A model generated the notes under the pieces. That model saw only the letters and a list, made by a program, of their open reading frames with translations. It made no database searches and was not told where the DNA came from. A stretch of DNA of 64,000 bases from Methylobacillus gramineus. GTDB taxonomy: Bacteria > Pseudomonadota > Gammaproteobacteria > Burkholderiales > Methylophilaceae. Both the position numbers and the translations under genes were made by a program. Position 1 is the stretch's first letter; every line of letters begins with the position of its first letter. Below, in pieces: positions 25,917 through 33,718 of this stretch. The stretch is taken from contig NZ_JAJAVE010000001.1 of assembly GCF_020532675.1 (NCBI RefSeq), positions 1,550,001-1,614,000 on the forward strand, written 5' to 3'.

Positions 25917-26121
25917 ATGCGCAATGTGAAACTGCTGCGGGGGCATGCTGAATTGCAATCCCTGAGTCAGTTACCCATTCGTGTATGAGAAAGCCAAATG
26001 GGGACTCTGGCACACGAGCCTTTTCTCCCGTTATTATCGGGAGATATTTGGGGAATGTGTCAATGACACCCTATATCGTACGTATACCCAGCGTAAGGAA
26101 GTAGCAACCTTTAACTTTTAG
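25917..26121 (+). pseudogene. Unidentified decayed coding remnant
   Basis: Two frames read on with protein-like composition: a short frame starting MRNVKLLRGHAELQSLSQLP ends in TGA at 25986. A +1-shifted frame then carries YEKAKWGLWHTSLFSRYYRE and ends in TAG at 26119. It looks like one C-terminal fragment split by a frameshift. No family recognised. The rest of 25624-26128 shows nothing else supportable. Confidence 0.35.
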
Positions 26122-26128
26122 ATCTCTA

Positions 26129-26665
26129 TTATTTATTGCGCTCTGCAGCATGTAGGGCATCTAGTCGGTCTTTAACTACTTGAGCAAGCTTTTCAGCAGT
26201 ACGAATAGTGGTGTTTTCATCGCTCCATGAACTTTCTAGCTGAGCCGCCTTTGATAAAACGACCATGCATTTTTTGACATCTATAATGATCAAGCGTGGG
26301 TATACAAACAGATATGTAGGCTTTAGGGCTGTTCCGATAACGAGATAATCTGCACCTGTATCCTTATTGAGTTCAATGGCTGTTTCAACATTGTCATAAA
26401 GATAGGTCGGCGAGTGTTTCTCTACCTCCGCTTCCACATCACGCCCAGAGGGCACAACATTGACATCCTTACTCTTTAGGCTTTCGAGGAACTTGGCTGA
26501 TAAAAGTGCAATGCGCTTAAGCTCTTCGGGAGCGTCAGGAAGGTTAGTCATATCATTTAGCGTAAAAGCCATTACCACAACCTTTGGACTCTCTCCTGCT
26601 ACTGTTTCAGTATTCACCATGGAGCAAACTAACAAAAGAACCAAAGTATTGATGATTTTATGCAT
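26129..26665 (-). CDS. Exported DUF2380-like protein
   Basis: A 178-residue protein with a signal peptide of about 24 residues (hydrophobic core NTLVLLLVCSMV). The mature part begins SPKVVVMAFTLND and has alternating strands and helices, including TGADYLVIGTALKPTYLF at about 117-134, in the style of DUF2380 proteins, which are periplasmic and of unknown role. No catalytic motif is visible. It is isolated between a decayed remnant and a small hypothetical gene. Confidence 0.65.
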   Translation of the reverse strand: MHKIINTLVLLLVCSMVNTETVAGESPKVVVMAFTLNDMTNLPDAPEELKRIALLSAKFLESLKSKDVNVVPSGRDVEAEVEKHSPTYLYDNVETAIELNKDTGADYLVIGTALKPTYLFVYPRLIIIDVKKCMVVLSKAAQLESSWSDENTTIRTAEKLAQVVKDRLDALHAAERNK

Positions 26666-26921
26666 TTACCAATCCCATCTTGCAAAAAGAAATGAACAAA
26701 TTAGTACTTTTATAAACAGTCAATAGAATTGTCATGCCTAAATTCAGCAGTCGCATTACAGACAGTCTAAGAGGCAAAAGTGTCTCAAATATTTATCCTG
26801 CTATTGCTTAAAAATGAAACGCTGTACCACATTCCTACACAAGACTCGGAATAATACGTATAGGGTTGGCTTGGAAAAACTTGTCAATATAATCACTTTA
26901 TTAAATATGGAAGATGACGAC

Positions 26922-27155
26922 ATGGCTCATATTGAGGAATTCAAGGCCTCATCCTCCTTTCACATTTCGGAAAAGACCACTGAAAAATATGGGTTTAAAA
27001 TTAAGCCAATAGACAATTCTGAGGCAGCATTAGATAAATTTCAAAAGATTGTTCTTGCAGCCATTTCAAATGTGGGAAATGAATATCTTTATGAAACTGT
27101 TCCTGATGTTAGTGGACAGATAAAAGAAGTTGTTTTCAGGAGAATTACTTTCTAA
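26922..27155 (+). CDS. Small hypothetical protein
   Basis: A 77-residue soluble protein starting MAHIEEFKASSSFHISEKTT, with no family I recognise. GGAAG upstream of the ATG at 26922 supports this start. An in-frame ATG at 26814 would add 36 residues of poorer coding character. It ends in VVFRRITF. It lies in an A+T-rich zone of the accessory region. Confidence 0.5.
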   Translation: MAHIEEFKASSSFHISEKTTEKYGFKIKPIDNSEAALDKFQKIVLAAISNVGNEYLYETVPDVSGQIKEVVFRRITF

Positions 27156-27236
27156 AAAATATTGTTTAACCCAGAGTCATGGTAATTTATCTGACCTAAA
27201 TAATTTTGAATGATGTATTAGGAAAATGAGCATCCA

Positions 27237-27641
27237 CTAAGACAGCAAACCGACCAGGGAGTATTTTTCGTAATCAATTTCTCCACGAGTACGAATACCC
27301 AATCGACGTAAAATAGGTAATGGCGGACACCAGCCTTGCACACCATGTTGCAACAAGAAAATCATTACCCCTCCAGAAAGTGCAAACCATTTTTTATTAA
27401 CAAACGTACCAAGTGCTAACCCAGCCAAGGATAAAGTAGAGGCGTTCACTTCCAATACCCTTTCGATATCCCATTCTTTATCTAACTCATATATACGCGC
27501 CCGGATTGCATCTTGGTCTAATCCTGAATATTTTTCGATATTGAGAATAGTTTGTTGATCAATCTCCTGATTTATCTTAGAAGAAGTAAAGCGGCGAACC
27601 CTATCCGCATTATCATTAATGGCAATATCATATATATTCAT
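27237..27641 (-). CDS. YgaP-like/DUF2892 membrane protein
   Basis: A 134-residue protein with a polar N-terminal helical part (about 1-60) and a DUF2892-type hydrophobic segment at about 63-100 (TLSLAGLALGTF and FALSGGVMIFLLQHGVQGW), followed by CPPLPILRRLGIRTRGEID. In YgaP this module is joined to a rhodanese domain, absent here. AAGGAAAAACC precedes the ATG. A rhodanese fragment lies at 29.8 kb, but on separate DNA. Confidence 0.7.
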   Translation of the reverse strand: MNIYDIAINDNADRVRRFTSSKINQEIDQQTILNIEKYSGLDQDAIRARIYELDKEWDIERVLEVNASTLSLAGLALGTFVNKKWFALSGGVMIFLLQHGVQGWCPPLPILRRLGIRTRGEIDYEKYSLVGLLS

Positions 27642-27752
27642 GGTTTTTCCTTAATTTATTAAAAATTTTCCAGTCAATGGCATTACCGGGCACACTAAGC
27701 GTCCTAAGCCCCCAATCCTTAACTCTTATAGTTTTAACTAATTTTTCGAAAA

Positions 27753-27796
27753 AGAAGGTGGCTACCCTACCCATACTGTTGGACAGACCACCTTCT
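27753..27796 (-). terminator. Hairpin after the SDR gene, with conserved loop
   Basis: Arms AGAAGGTGG/CCACCTTCT enclose a 26-nt loop; on the minus strand it runs into TTTTTCG behind the SDR gene, so it can terminate it. The loop contains a 20-base segment (27771-27790) repeated at 29457-29476 with two changes, although the flanking arms differ. Confidence 0.6.
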
Positions 27797-27824
27797 GAAA
27801 TACATTTGATTCTTATCCAATGCT

Positions 27825-28715
27825 TTACCCATTAACTACCGTGCCACCATTAGGATGGATTACTTGGCCAGTAATATATGAAGAGTCATTTGAGGCCAGG
27901 AATACGTATGTAGGAGCCACTTCACTTGGCTGGCCTGGACGTTTTAGCAATGTCTCTTTACCAAACTTCCCTACCTTTTCTGCCGAAAAGCTGGCGGGAA
28001 TTAATGGCGTCCAGATTGGCCCAGGCGCCACCGCATTGACATAAATCTTCCGCTCACTTAACTCCACGGCCAAGGAGCGAGTAAAGGAAACAACAGCTCC
28101 TTTGGTGGATGAGTAATCAACTAAGATTGGATTACCCTTGTATGCAGTGACAGAGGCTGTATTAATAATATGTGCACCTTTTTTCAAAAAAGGCAGAGCG
28201 GCCTTAACTATGTAAAACATTGAGAAAATATTAGTGCGGAAAGTCAGCTCCAACTGGCTTTGCTCAATATCTTCTATCCCTCTCTGCGGGTGTTGTTGCG
28301 CCGCATTGTTAACCACGATATCCAATTGCCCCATTTCTTTGACCGTGCGTTGCACCAACTCTGAGCAAAACGCCTCTTGCCCAACATCGCCTTGAATCGC
28401 AATGCCACGTCCTCCATACTCCTCAATTAATGCTAGGGTTTTCTTTGCGTCGCCATGTTCGTGATCACTTAGGTAATTAATCACCACATCAGCCCCTTCT
28501 GCAGCAAAATGGACAGCGACTGCTCGACCAATGCCGCTATCTCCACCGGTGATGAGTGCGACTTTGCCCTCTAGCTTGCCGCTACTTCGGTATTCAGGGT
28601 CAATATACTGTGGGCGTGGCTCCATCTCAGACTCTACTCCTGGCTGTTGAGTCTGTATCTGGGCTGGCTGGTCAATTTCGCGATGATCAGTCTCAGAACC
28701 GTATTCTAAAGTCAT
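27825..28715 (-). CDS. YghA-type SDR family oxidoreductase
   Basis: A 296-residue SDR with a long polar N-terminal extension (about 1-45), as in E. coli YghA and Bacillus GspA-like general stress dehydrogenases. It has LITGGDSGIGRAVAVHFA at about 54-71, VNNAAQQHPQRG at about 139, and YSSTKGAVVSFTRSLA at about 200, with the catalytic Tyr and Lys. AAAGGACAA precedes the ATG. The reductase probably uses NADP(H) on small carbonyl compounds; the substrate is unknown. Confidence 0.9.
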   Translation of the reverse strand: MTLEYGSETDHREIDQPAQIQTQQPGVESEMEPRPQYIDPEYRSSGKLEGKVALITGGDSGIGRAVAVHFAAEGADVVINYLSDHEHGDAKKTLALIEEYGGRGIAIQGDVGQEAFCSELVQRTVKEMGQLDIVVNNAAQQHPQRGIEDIEQSQLELTFRTNIFSMFYIVKAALPFLKKGAHIINTASVTAYKGNPILVDYSSTKGAVVSFTRSLAVELSERKIYVNAVAPGPIWTPLIPASFSAEKVGKFGKETLLKRPGQPSEVAPTYVFLASNDSSYITGQVIHPNGGTVVNG

Positions 28716-28902
28716 AGCAGTTGTCCTTTATCATCAGTAAATGAGACTTCATGCTAGTGAAATTATGAGCCTGACCCTATCAGTCAATGCTTAAATGCAT
28801 GTGGGAATTTCTTTATGAAAGGCTTGGGATGACGCATGAAACATGCTTACAGCAATGTGAAGAATCTATTCGTATGTCAGGTGCTTTTTATGAGGTCAAA
28901 GA

Positions 28903-29028
28903 TTGAAAACTAGCGGCCTCATCCCCTGCCTACTCGTAGACCTCCCCACCTACGCTGACACCCTCTCAGGCAAGGTAGTCAAAATCCCTGATGGTGATAC
29001 GATTAATATTTATGATGGAAGCGTATAA
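28903..29028 (+). pseudogene. Truncated thermonuclease gene
   Basis: The frame reads a leader-like region ending TYADTLSGKVVKIPDGDTIN and then IYDGSV before a stop; VANLD-like sequence continues past the stop. It matches the start of the intact nuclease at 32220 (ADTLTGKVIGIADGDTL). The remainder of the domain is missing, so it is a dead paralogue. Confidence 0.7.
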
Positions 29029-29143
29029 GCCAATCTGGATCATGTATGTTGCGTATTTCTTACATGGAATTCAGCTTCATCTTACATGGTGAACGGTGGC
29101 GTATTGGTAATGTATTACTACACGCCAATAGGAATGTACTGTT

Positions 29144-29404
29144 ATGGAGCAGAACCAGAAAATATCAAAAATAACTGTAAAACAAAAAAACTATTTATAT
29201 TTACTTGTCGCTTTTATTCTAGGCCTACTCATCTATAAATTTATTGGGCCCAAACCACCATTAAGTGATGATTCGCACCAAAGGCTAGAAGCACATGCCA
29301 AAGAACTTGAAAAAATTAACACTGAAGAAACTAAAGAGGGTCCAGCCAAACGAAGTGAGTGGTATGCCGAGCACCCAGAGATTCCCAAGCCACCCAAACC
29401 TTAG
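29144..29404 (+). CDS. Small single-pass membrane protein
   Basis: An 86-residue protein with one membrane segment (about 19-37, LYLLVAFILGLLIYKFIG) after a short basic N-terminus, then a charged helical tail ending in a Pro/Lys-rich stretch. The tail would be extracytoplasmic by the positive-inside rule. No family recognised. There is no good ribosome site, so expression is uncertain. Confidence 0.5.
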   Translation: MEQNQKISKITVKQKNYLYLLVAFILGLLIYKFIGPKPPLSDDSHQRLEAHAKELEKINTEETKEGPAKRSEWYAEHPEIPKPPKP

Positions 29405-29456
29405 TTGTTGTAATTTAAACTAATCTTAATGATGAAGAGCAAAGTGACTCTACTGG

Positions 29457-29476
29457 CCATACTGCAGGACAGACCA
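29457..29476. repeat. Second copy of a conserved 20-bp segment
   Basis: CCATACTGCAGGACAGACCA matches 27771-27790 at 18 of 20 positions. It lies about 50 bp after the stop of the small membrane protein gene. A short GTGAC/GTCAT pairing flanks it. Confidence 0.5.
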
Positions 29477-29517
29477 TGTCATTAATCTTTTCTTTGAATG
29501 CATCTTGTGATGATTAA

Positions 29518-29706
29518 ATGCCAAATGAGCCTATGAGTGAAGCAGCAGTAAATCTTGCTTTAAAAAGAATGGTGTTTGATACCAAGCAAGAGATCACTGG
29601 TCATGGCTTTAGGGTAATGTCTAATTCTTCAGGAAAGATTAGACATTGCCCCACACATCATTGAACACCCATTAGCTCATAAAGTACCTGATGCTCGCCT
29701 GAGCGG
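29518..29706 (+). pseudogene. Remnant of a P4-type integrase (C-terminus)
   Basis: The frame reads MSEAAVNLALKRM and EITGHGFRVMS, then after a frameshift near 29637 the neighbouring frame continues LDIAPHIIEHPLAHKVPDA. These are the catalytic-domain signatures of DUF4102/P4-family tyrosine recombinases (usual form GHGFRAMA...VIEHQLAHKV). The N-terminus and the terminal Tyr are gone. It belonged to a different element from the integrase at 12.4 kb. Confidence 0.75.
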
Positions 29707-29758
29707 CATTGCAGACGAAGCCACCTCAGAGATACTTCGATGCCTCAGCACAATTGTG

Positions 29759-29944
29759 TTACTTCAATTCAATTCTATAGCCCGCCATTTTCCAAGCATC
29801 AATGCCTCCGGCCAAAGGCCTGACATTCAAATAACCTTTACTGATGAATGCCTTGGCTATTTTTGCGGCTGTCACCTCATTGGGACAGGAGCAGTAAAGT
29901 ACAATTTCAGCGTTATCTGCGATTTCAAGCTCAAGCTTATGCAA
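29759..29944 (-). pseudogene. Rhodanese-domain fragment
   Basis: About 60 residues match the C-terminal half of a rhodanese domain: IVLYCSCPNEVTAAKIA carries the active-site cysteine loop and PLAGGIDAWKMAGY the closing helix. The first half is absent and only a TTG could start it. Probably a fragment of a larger protein, such as a DedA-rhodanese fusion. Confidence 0.6.
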
Positions 29945-29954
29945 ACTTGTTAGC

Positions 29955-30258
29955 GGTAAGAATTGCGCTCCGGGTACCCAATATGCGGTGCAAGCTTGAG
30001 TATCAGCTCGCGGGGTTGGGATTCGGATTTCTCCCTGACTTCATTGCTGAGCAATATATTGAATCGGGCGCTCTCATTTCAAAAACCGTCATCGAGCACA
30101 GGCAAAAGGAGAACGTCTACCTGGCCTGGCGAAGCGATGGCACGGGTGAAGGGCTAAGGTGGTGGATTGAACGTATGAAACAACCGCATCAGTTTGATGC
30201 TTTAAAGGTAAGCAGAGTAGAGAATTTCTCATACACTATCTCTACAGCTGCAAATTGA
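29955..30258 (+). pseudogene. LysR-type regulator fragment (C-terminus)
   Basis: The frame encodes the end of a LysR effector-binding domain: AGLGFGFLPDFIAEQYIESG, then VYLAWRSDGTGEGLRWWIER. The DNA-binding domain and the first half of the effector domain are missing, so it cannot work as a regulator. Confidence 0.65.
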
Positions 30259-30419
30259 ATACTATAAAAAACGAGAGCATTGAAACTAGCAAGGCTGTGA
30301 TAAGAAGAAAGCTACTTAGTGCGTTTCATGATGGAGGGCACGGCCTTTAACAAATTGATGACAAGCTATCCTGGAGTGGCAACAATCCGTGGATAAGCCT
30401 AGTTTCAATGAAAACGCAT

Positions 30420-30566
30420 ATTCGCTGAAAACGATTGCAGAGGGTTTGAATCCAAGGAGCAGCAAATGGCACTGCTTGAAATGGGTTGTTTCGAAGGCCA
30501 GGGGTATTTATTCTCCCGCCCTTTCCTGCTATTGAGTTTGCTGAGATGTTTGGCTTGACACACCGC
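30420..30566 (+). pseudogene. Frameshifted EAL-domain remnant
   Basis: Three successive frames read TIAEG, then ESKEQQMALLEMGCFEGQGY and LFSRPF, then PAIEFAEMFGLT. This is the standard end of an EAL phosphodiesterase domain (AEGVE..EQ..LL..GC..GQGYLFSRPLPA.EF), broken at least twice. The rest of the gap 30259-30724 shows nothing else. Confidence 0.75.
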
Positions 30567-30724
30567 CTATCGAGAAAGGCTTAGGGCTACAATCCGGCTC
30601 AAAGCACTATACACCGCGCTGGTGGCGTAGCTAAAAATCACCCATATGCTTTTCTATGCACAGGGATTTGGTGTACAGTCAATGATAAAAATATAACTGC
30701 AATACCAACTACTTCGGGGAATTC

Positions 30725-31249
30725 ATGCTAAGAATAATCACGATTGCCATCATGGCAACCCTCTTAACAGCCTGTGCCGACTCTCATAAACTGACCAGGA
30801 TAGGCAATCCTAAAGATCACCCCTTAAGTGCCAACGAATCTATTTATATCGCCGTGCCGTCAGATGGGATGTATGAGGCCAAGACCTATACAGGCTCTGG
30901 TGCAAATACTACCCAAGTCATCAAAACCGCATTTGCTCACCATCTCAGGCGTGTTCAATCGGGACGTATTCATCAAGATTTCGATGTTGCGCTCCAACAT
31001 GCCAAGACAAATAACTTCACCACGCTTGTTTACCCAACCATCCTGCACTGGGAGGATAGAGCGACTGAATGGTCGGGCATTCCAGACAGACTAGAAGTAA
31101 AAATAGAGGTGGTGAACACTGCAGATGGTTCAGTCATTGAAGAGGGACTGATTAAAGGCAAAAGCGGTTGGGCAACTCTAGGCGGTGACCATCCACAAGA
31201 TCTTCTGGCTAAACCTGTCGAAGAGTTTGTATCATCATTATTTAAATAA
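30725..31249 (+). CDS. DUF4823 lipoprotein
   Basis: A 174-residue predicted lipoprotein: lipobox LLTAC puts the lipidated Cys at about residue 17. The mature domain has ESIYIAVPSDGMYEAKTYTG at about 38-57 and a late TLVYPTILHWEDRATEWSG stretch, matching DUF4823 proteins of unknown role. GGGGAATTC precedes the ATG. It is probably anchored to the outer membrane since residue +2 is not Asp. Confidence 0.75.
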   Translation: MLRIITIAIMATLLTACADSHKLTRIGNPKDHPLSANESIYIAVPSDGMYEAKTYTGSGANTTQVIKTAFAHHLRRVQSGRIHQDFDVALQHAKTNNFTTLVYPTILHWEDRATEWSGIPDRLEVKIEVVNTADGSVIEEGLIKGKSGWATLGGDHPQDLLAKPVEEFVSSLFK

Positions 31250-31352
31250 AAGGCCAGTAATCGAACATTTAACACGCGTGCACCACTACAAAAACATGGG
31301 AGCAGCCCAAGCGTGAGTTAGTCCGGGTGAGTCCTATTTAAAGGGGATGAGA

Positions 31353-32129
31353 ATGGCACTATCAAAGCGAGTAACTGATCGTATTTCGTCTGAACTGAAG
31401 AAATATATCACTATCCTGCAAGAAGCACAGAACCGTGATATTAGTGAGTCTGACACCGTCGTCATCATTAATGACATGCTGTCAGATGTGCTGGGATATA
31501 AGAAATATACCGAAGTCACGACAGAATTTGCCATCCGAGGCACTTATGTTGACCTCGCCGTTAAAGTGAATGATGAGGTTCGATTTCTCGTGGAAGGTAA
31601 AGCCATTGGCCTGATCCTGAAAGACAATCACGTCAAGCAAGCCATGGAATATGGTGCTCACCATGGTATTGAATGGGTTGTCCTGACCAATGGGGTGATC
31701 TGGCGTGTTTACAAGGTTCACTTCCGCCAACCTATCGATCAAACCCTCATCTTCGAAATCAATTTACTCGAGCTTGGTGCAAAGCCAATCAGCTTTGTAG
31801 AACAGTTTGGTCTTCTGGCGAGAGAAGGGTTTACCCAATCCTCAATGAACTCTTACTACCAGCACCAACAGATCACCGGAAAATATACGATTGCGGCGAT
31901 CTTGCAAACCCCTGCTGTTGTGGCTGCCATTCGGAAAGAGATCAAAAAACTGGCCCCCACGATCAAACCAGATGATGCTTGCCTTCTGACTTGCATTACG
32001 GACGAGGTGATTAAGAGAGAGCTTCTTGAGAGTGAGGAGGCTAAAGAGGCGACGGCCTTTATCAAGAAAGTTGCCAGAGCTAATGAGCGTAAGGTAGCAA
32101 AAGCCGCCGTTGATAAAACCAGCGAATAA
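31353..32129 (+). CDS. Type I restriction HsdR_N-domain protein (orphan)
   Basis: A 258-residue protein with a PD-(D/E)xK nuclease-like core: YVDLAVKVNDEVRFLVEGKA at about 64-83 shows the D...E-x-K pattern, and VKQAMEYGAHHGIEWVVLTN follows. It matches the HSDR_N_2 type of stand-alone proteins rather than a full HsdR, since there is no helicase part and no hsdM or hsdS nearby. The C-terminal ~80 residues are helical and basic. The ATG at 31353 is well spaced from GGGG; 31347 is an alternative. The function of such orphans is unsettled. Confidence 0.75.
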   Translation: MALSKRVTDRISSELKKYITILQEAQNRDISESDTVVIINDMLSDVLGYKKYTEVTTEFAIRGTYVDLAVKVNDEVRFLVEGKAIGLILKDNHVKQAMEYGAHHGIEWVVLTNGVIWRVYKVHFRQPIDQTLIFEINLLELGAKPISFVEQFGLLAREGFTQSSMNSYYQHQQITGKYTIAAILQTPAVVAAIRKEIKKLAPTIKPDDACLLTCITDEVIKRELLESEEAKEATAFIKKVARANERKVAKAAVDKTSE

Positions 32130-32219
32130 TCACTGGATCCTCAATGCTTAAATACAAGGCTGTAATGGAGTTGAGATTAATACTCCCGACCTACTGAACC
32201 ATGCAAAACTCACCGGCCT

Positions 32220-32906
32220 ATGCGAAATAGCTCATTAGAAATCAGTACTTTTCTCCTCTGTATGCTTCTGGGGCTACCTTCCTATGCAGACACGCTGACT
32301 GGTAAAGTGATTGGAATAGCCGATGGCGATACTCTTACCATCCTGACTAGCGACAAACAGTCCATCAAAGTCCGCCTCAATGCGATTGATGCCCCTGAAA
32401 AGGCACAAGACTTTGGCAATGCTTCAAAGAAATCCCTCTCCAGCCTCTGCTTCGGAAAACCTGCGCTGATTGACCTTCAAGGCACTGATAAATATGGCCG
32501 CACGATTGTGGCACTACAGTGCCAGACAATGGATGGCAGCTATCATGATGCAAATTTGCACCAAGTTCAAAACGGGATGGCCTGGGTTTATCGCCAGGGC
32601 TCTAGCGATAAACAGCTGATTGCTGCTGAGGAAAGCGCAAAGGCTTCCAGCATCGGGTTATGGAGCCAACCTAACCCGATGCCTCCTTGGGAGTTCAGAA
32701 ATGGTAATGCCAAGATTGCCAAGAAAGCGACTCAAGTCGTTCAGGATGTTTCAGCGACGAGTAAGGCAGGCTTAGCCTGTGCAGGTAAACGCTTCTGCAA
32801 GCAAATGGCCAGCTGTGCGGAAGCCAGATTTTACTTGAATGTATGTGGGGTAAGCCAACTGGATCGGAATAACGACGGCATTCCATGCGAGTCAATTTGT
32901 AGATAG
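32220..32906 (+). CDS. Secreted thermonuclease with excalibur domain
   Basis: A 228-residue exported nuclease: signal peptide of about 23 residues (ends SYA), then a staphylococcal-nuclease fold with GIADGDTLTI at about 33, KVRLNAIDAPEK at about 50 (catalytic Arg and metal Asp region) and YGRTIVALQC at about 94. The C-terminal ~40 residues form an excalibur domain (LDRNNDGIPCE calcium loop with paired cysteines). It probably degrades extracellular or periplasmic DNA or RNA with calcium. A truncated relative lies at 28903. Confidence 0.9.
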   Translation: MRNSSLEISTFLLCMLLGLPSYADTLTGKVIGIADGDTLTILTSDKQSIKVRLNAIDAPEKAQDFGNASKKSLSSLCFGKPALIDLQGTDKYGRTIVALQCQTMDGSYHDANLHQVQNGMAWVYRQGSSDKQLIAAEESAKASSIGLWSQPNPMPPWEFRNGNAKIAKKATQVVQDVSATSKAGLACAGKRFCKQMASCAEARFYLNVCGVSQLDRNNDGIPCESICR

Positions 32907-33415
32907 AGGCGAGATATGACAATACCAGCGCCACTCATTGCAAATTTCGAGATGAAAATTTATGAGAATTGTAGTCAGGATTAAGTAGATGCGAAGTATC
33001 ACGCGTCGATATGGTTAAAAACGGTGTATGCCCATGATGGTGATCAATCTGCATGACTTCTAATTCGTCCAGATGCTATTAGTAAAATAGGTAACTTCAC
33101 CTGACTAACCCACCAATAGTATGTTCATGATGCTTAATATCTGTTGTTGATTTCAGCTTAAAAGCAGATTTCATAACGCATCCAAGGAATGTATTGTAGT
33201 TAGCATGCAAGAAGACTAGACTCAGCGCACCAGCCTGACAAAACTGCCCCTCCCTTCTTTGCAAGTATCCTCTGAAGGTTTTTCACGCCCACTCTTACTT
33301 CTAGCTCTTATTGTGATACATCAAAATTCATTGCTGTCGCACATAGACCATTCAAAAAACTGGATAGATTGAGATTCGCCTTGCTTACCATCCTGATGGT
33401 AAAAAGAAAGGTTTT
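32907..33415. other. Gene-poor stretch after the nuclease
   Basis: The only protein-like signal is a plus frame from 32916 that reads through one in-frame TAA (32982) to DAKYHASIWLKTVYAHDGD and stops near 33052; it may be a broken small gene of unknown family. Nothing else supportable. Confidence 0.3.
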
Positions 33416-33718
33416 ATGCGCACTTATATTATGAATATGTATTACCCGAGCTTGAAACAAGTGGCAGAGATCGTTGATAACATCAGAAAAGTAATCGTCA
33501 ATTTATCTGGTAATAATTGGAAAATTATATTCTCCAGTGACCAAGTATGCACTATCGCATTTTCAACTATTAAGGATCCTAAATCCTTTAAGGACTCACT
33601 CGGAGATCTGATCCATGAGAATTTTAGTTATCTATTGTTTGAGGTAGCCGAGGTTCACGCAGCGTCAATCCCCAGATCGATTTTCGAGTGGCTGAACGCG
33701 CACCTGACACGGAACTAA
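33416..33718 (+). CDS. Hypothetical protein
   Basis: A 100-residue soluble protein with no family I recognise. AAAGG four bases before the ATG supports the start. It has mixed helices and strands (KQVAEIVDNIRKVIVNLSG early, NFSYLLFEVAEVHAASIPRS late) and no signal or membrane segment. It stands alone in an A+T-rich zone and may be an accessory-region orphan. Confidence 0.5.
   Translation: MRTYIMNMYYPSLKQVAEIVDNIRKVIVNLSGNNWKIIFSSDQVCTIAFSTIKDPKSFKDSLGDLIHENFSYLLFEVAEVHAASIPRSIFEWLNAHLTRN

Noticed and set aside
25902-25943. CCCCCGC...GCGGGGG as a terminator after the third att copy
   Set aside because: The loop is about 28 bases and no T-run follows.
29144-29404. Toxin or antitoxin in the accessory zone
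   Set aside because: The small membrane protein has no partner gene and no typical toxin features; it is left as unknown.
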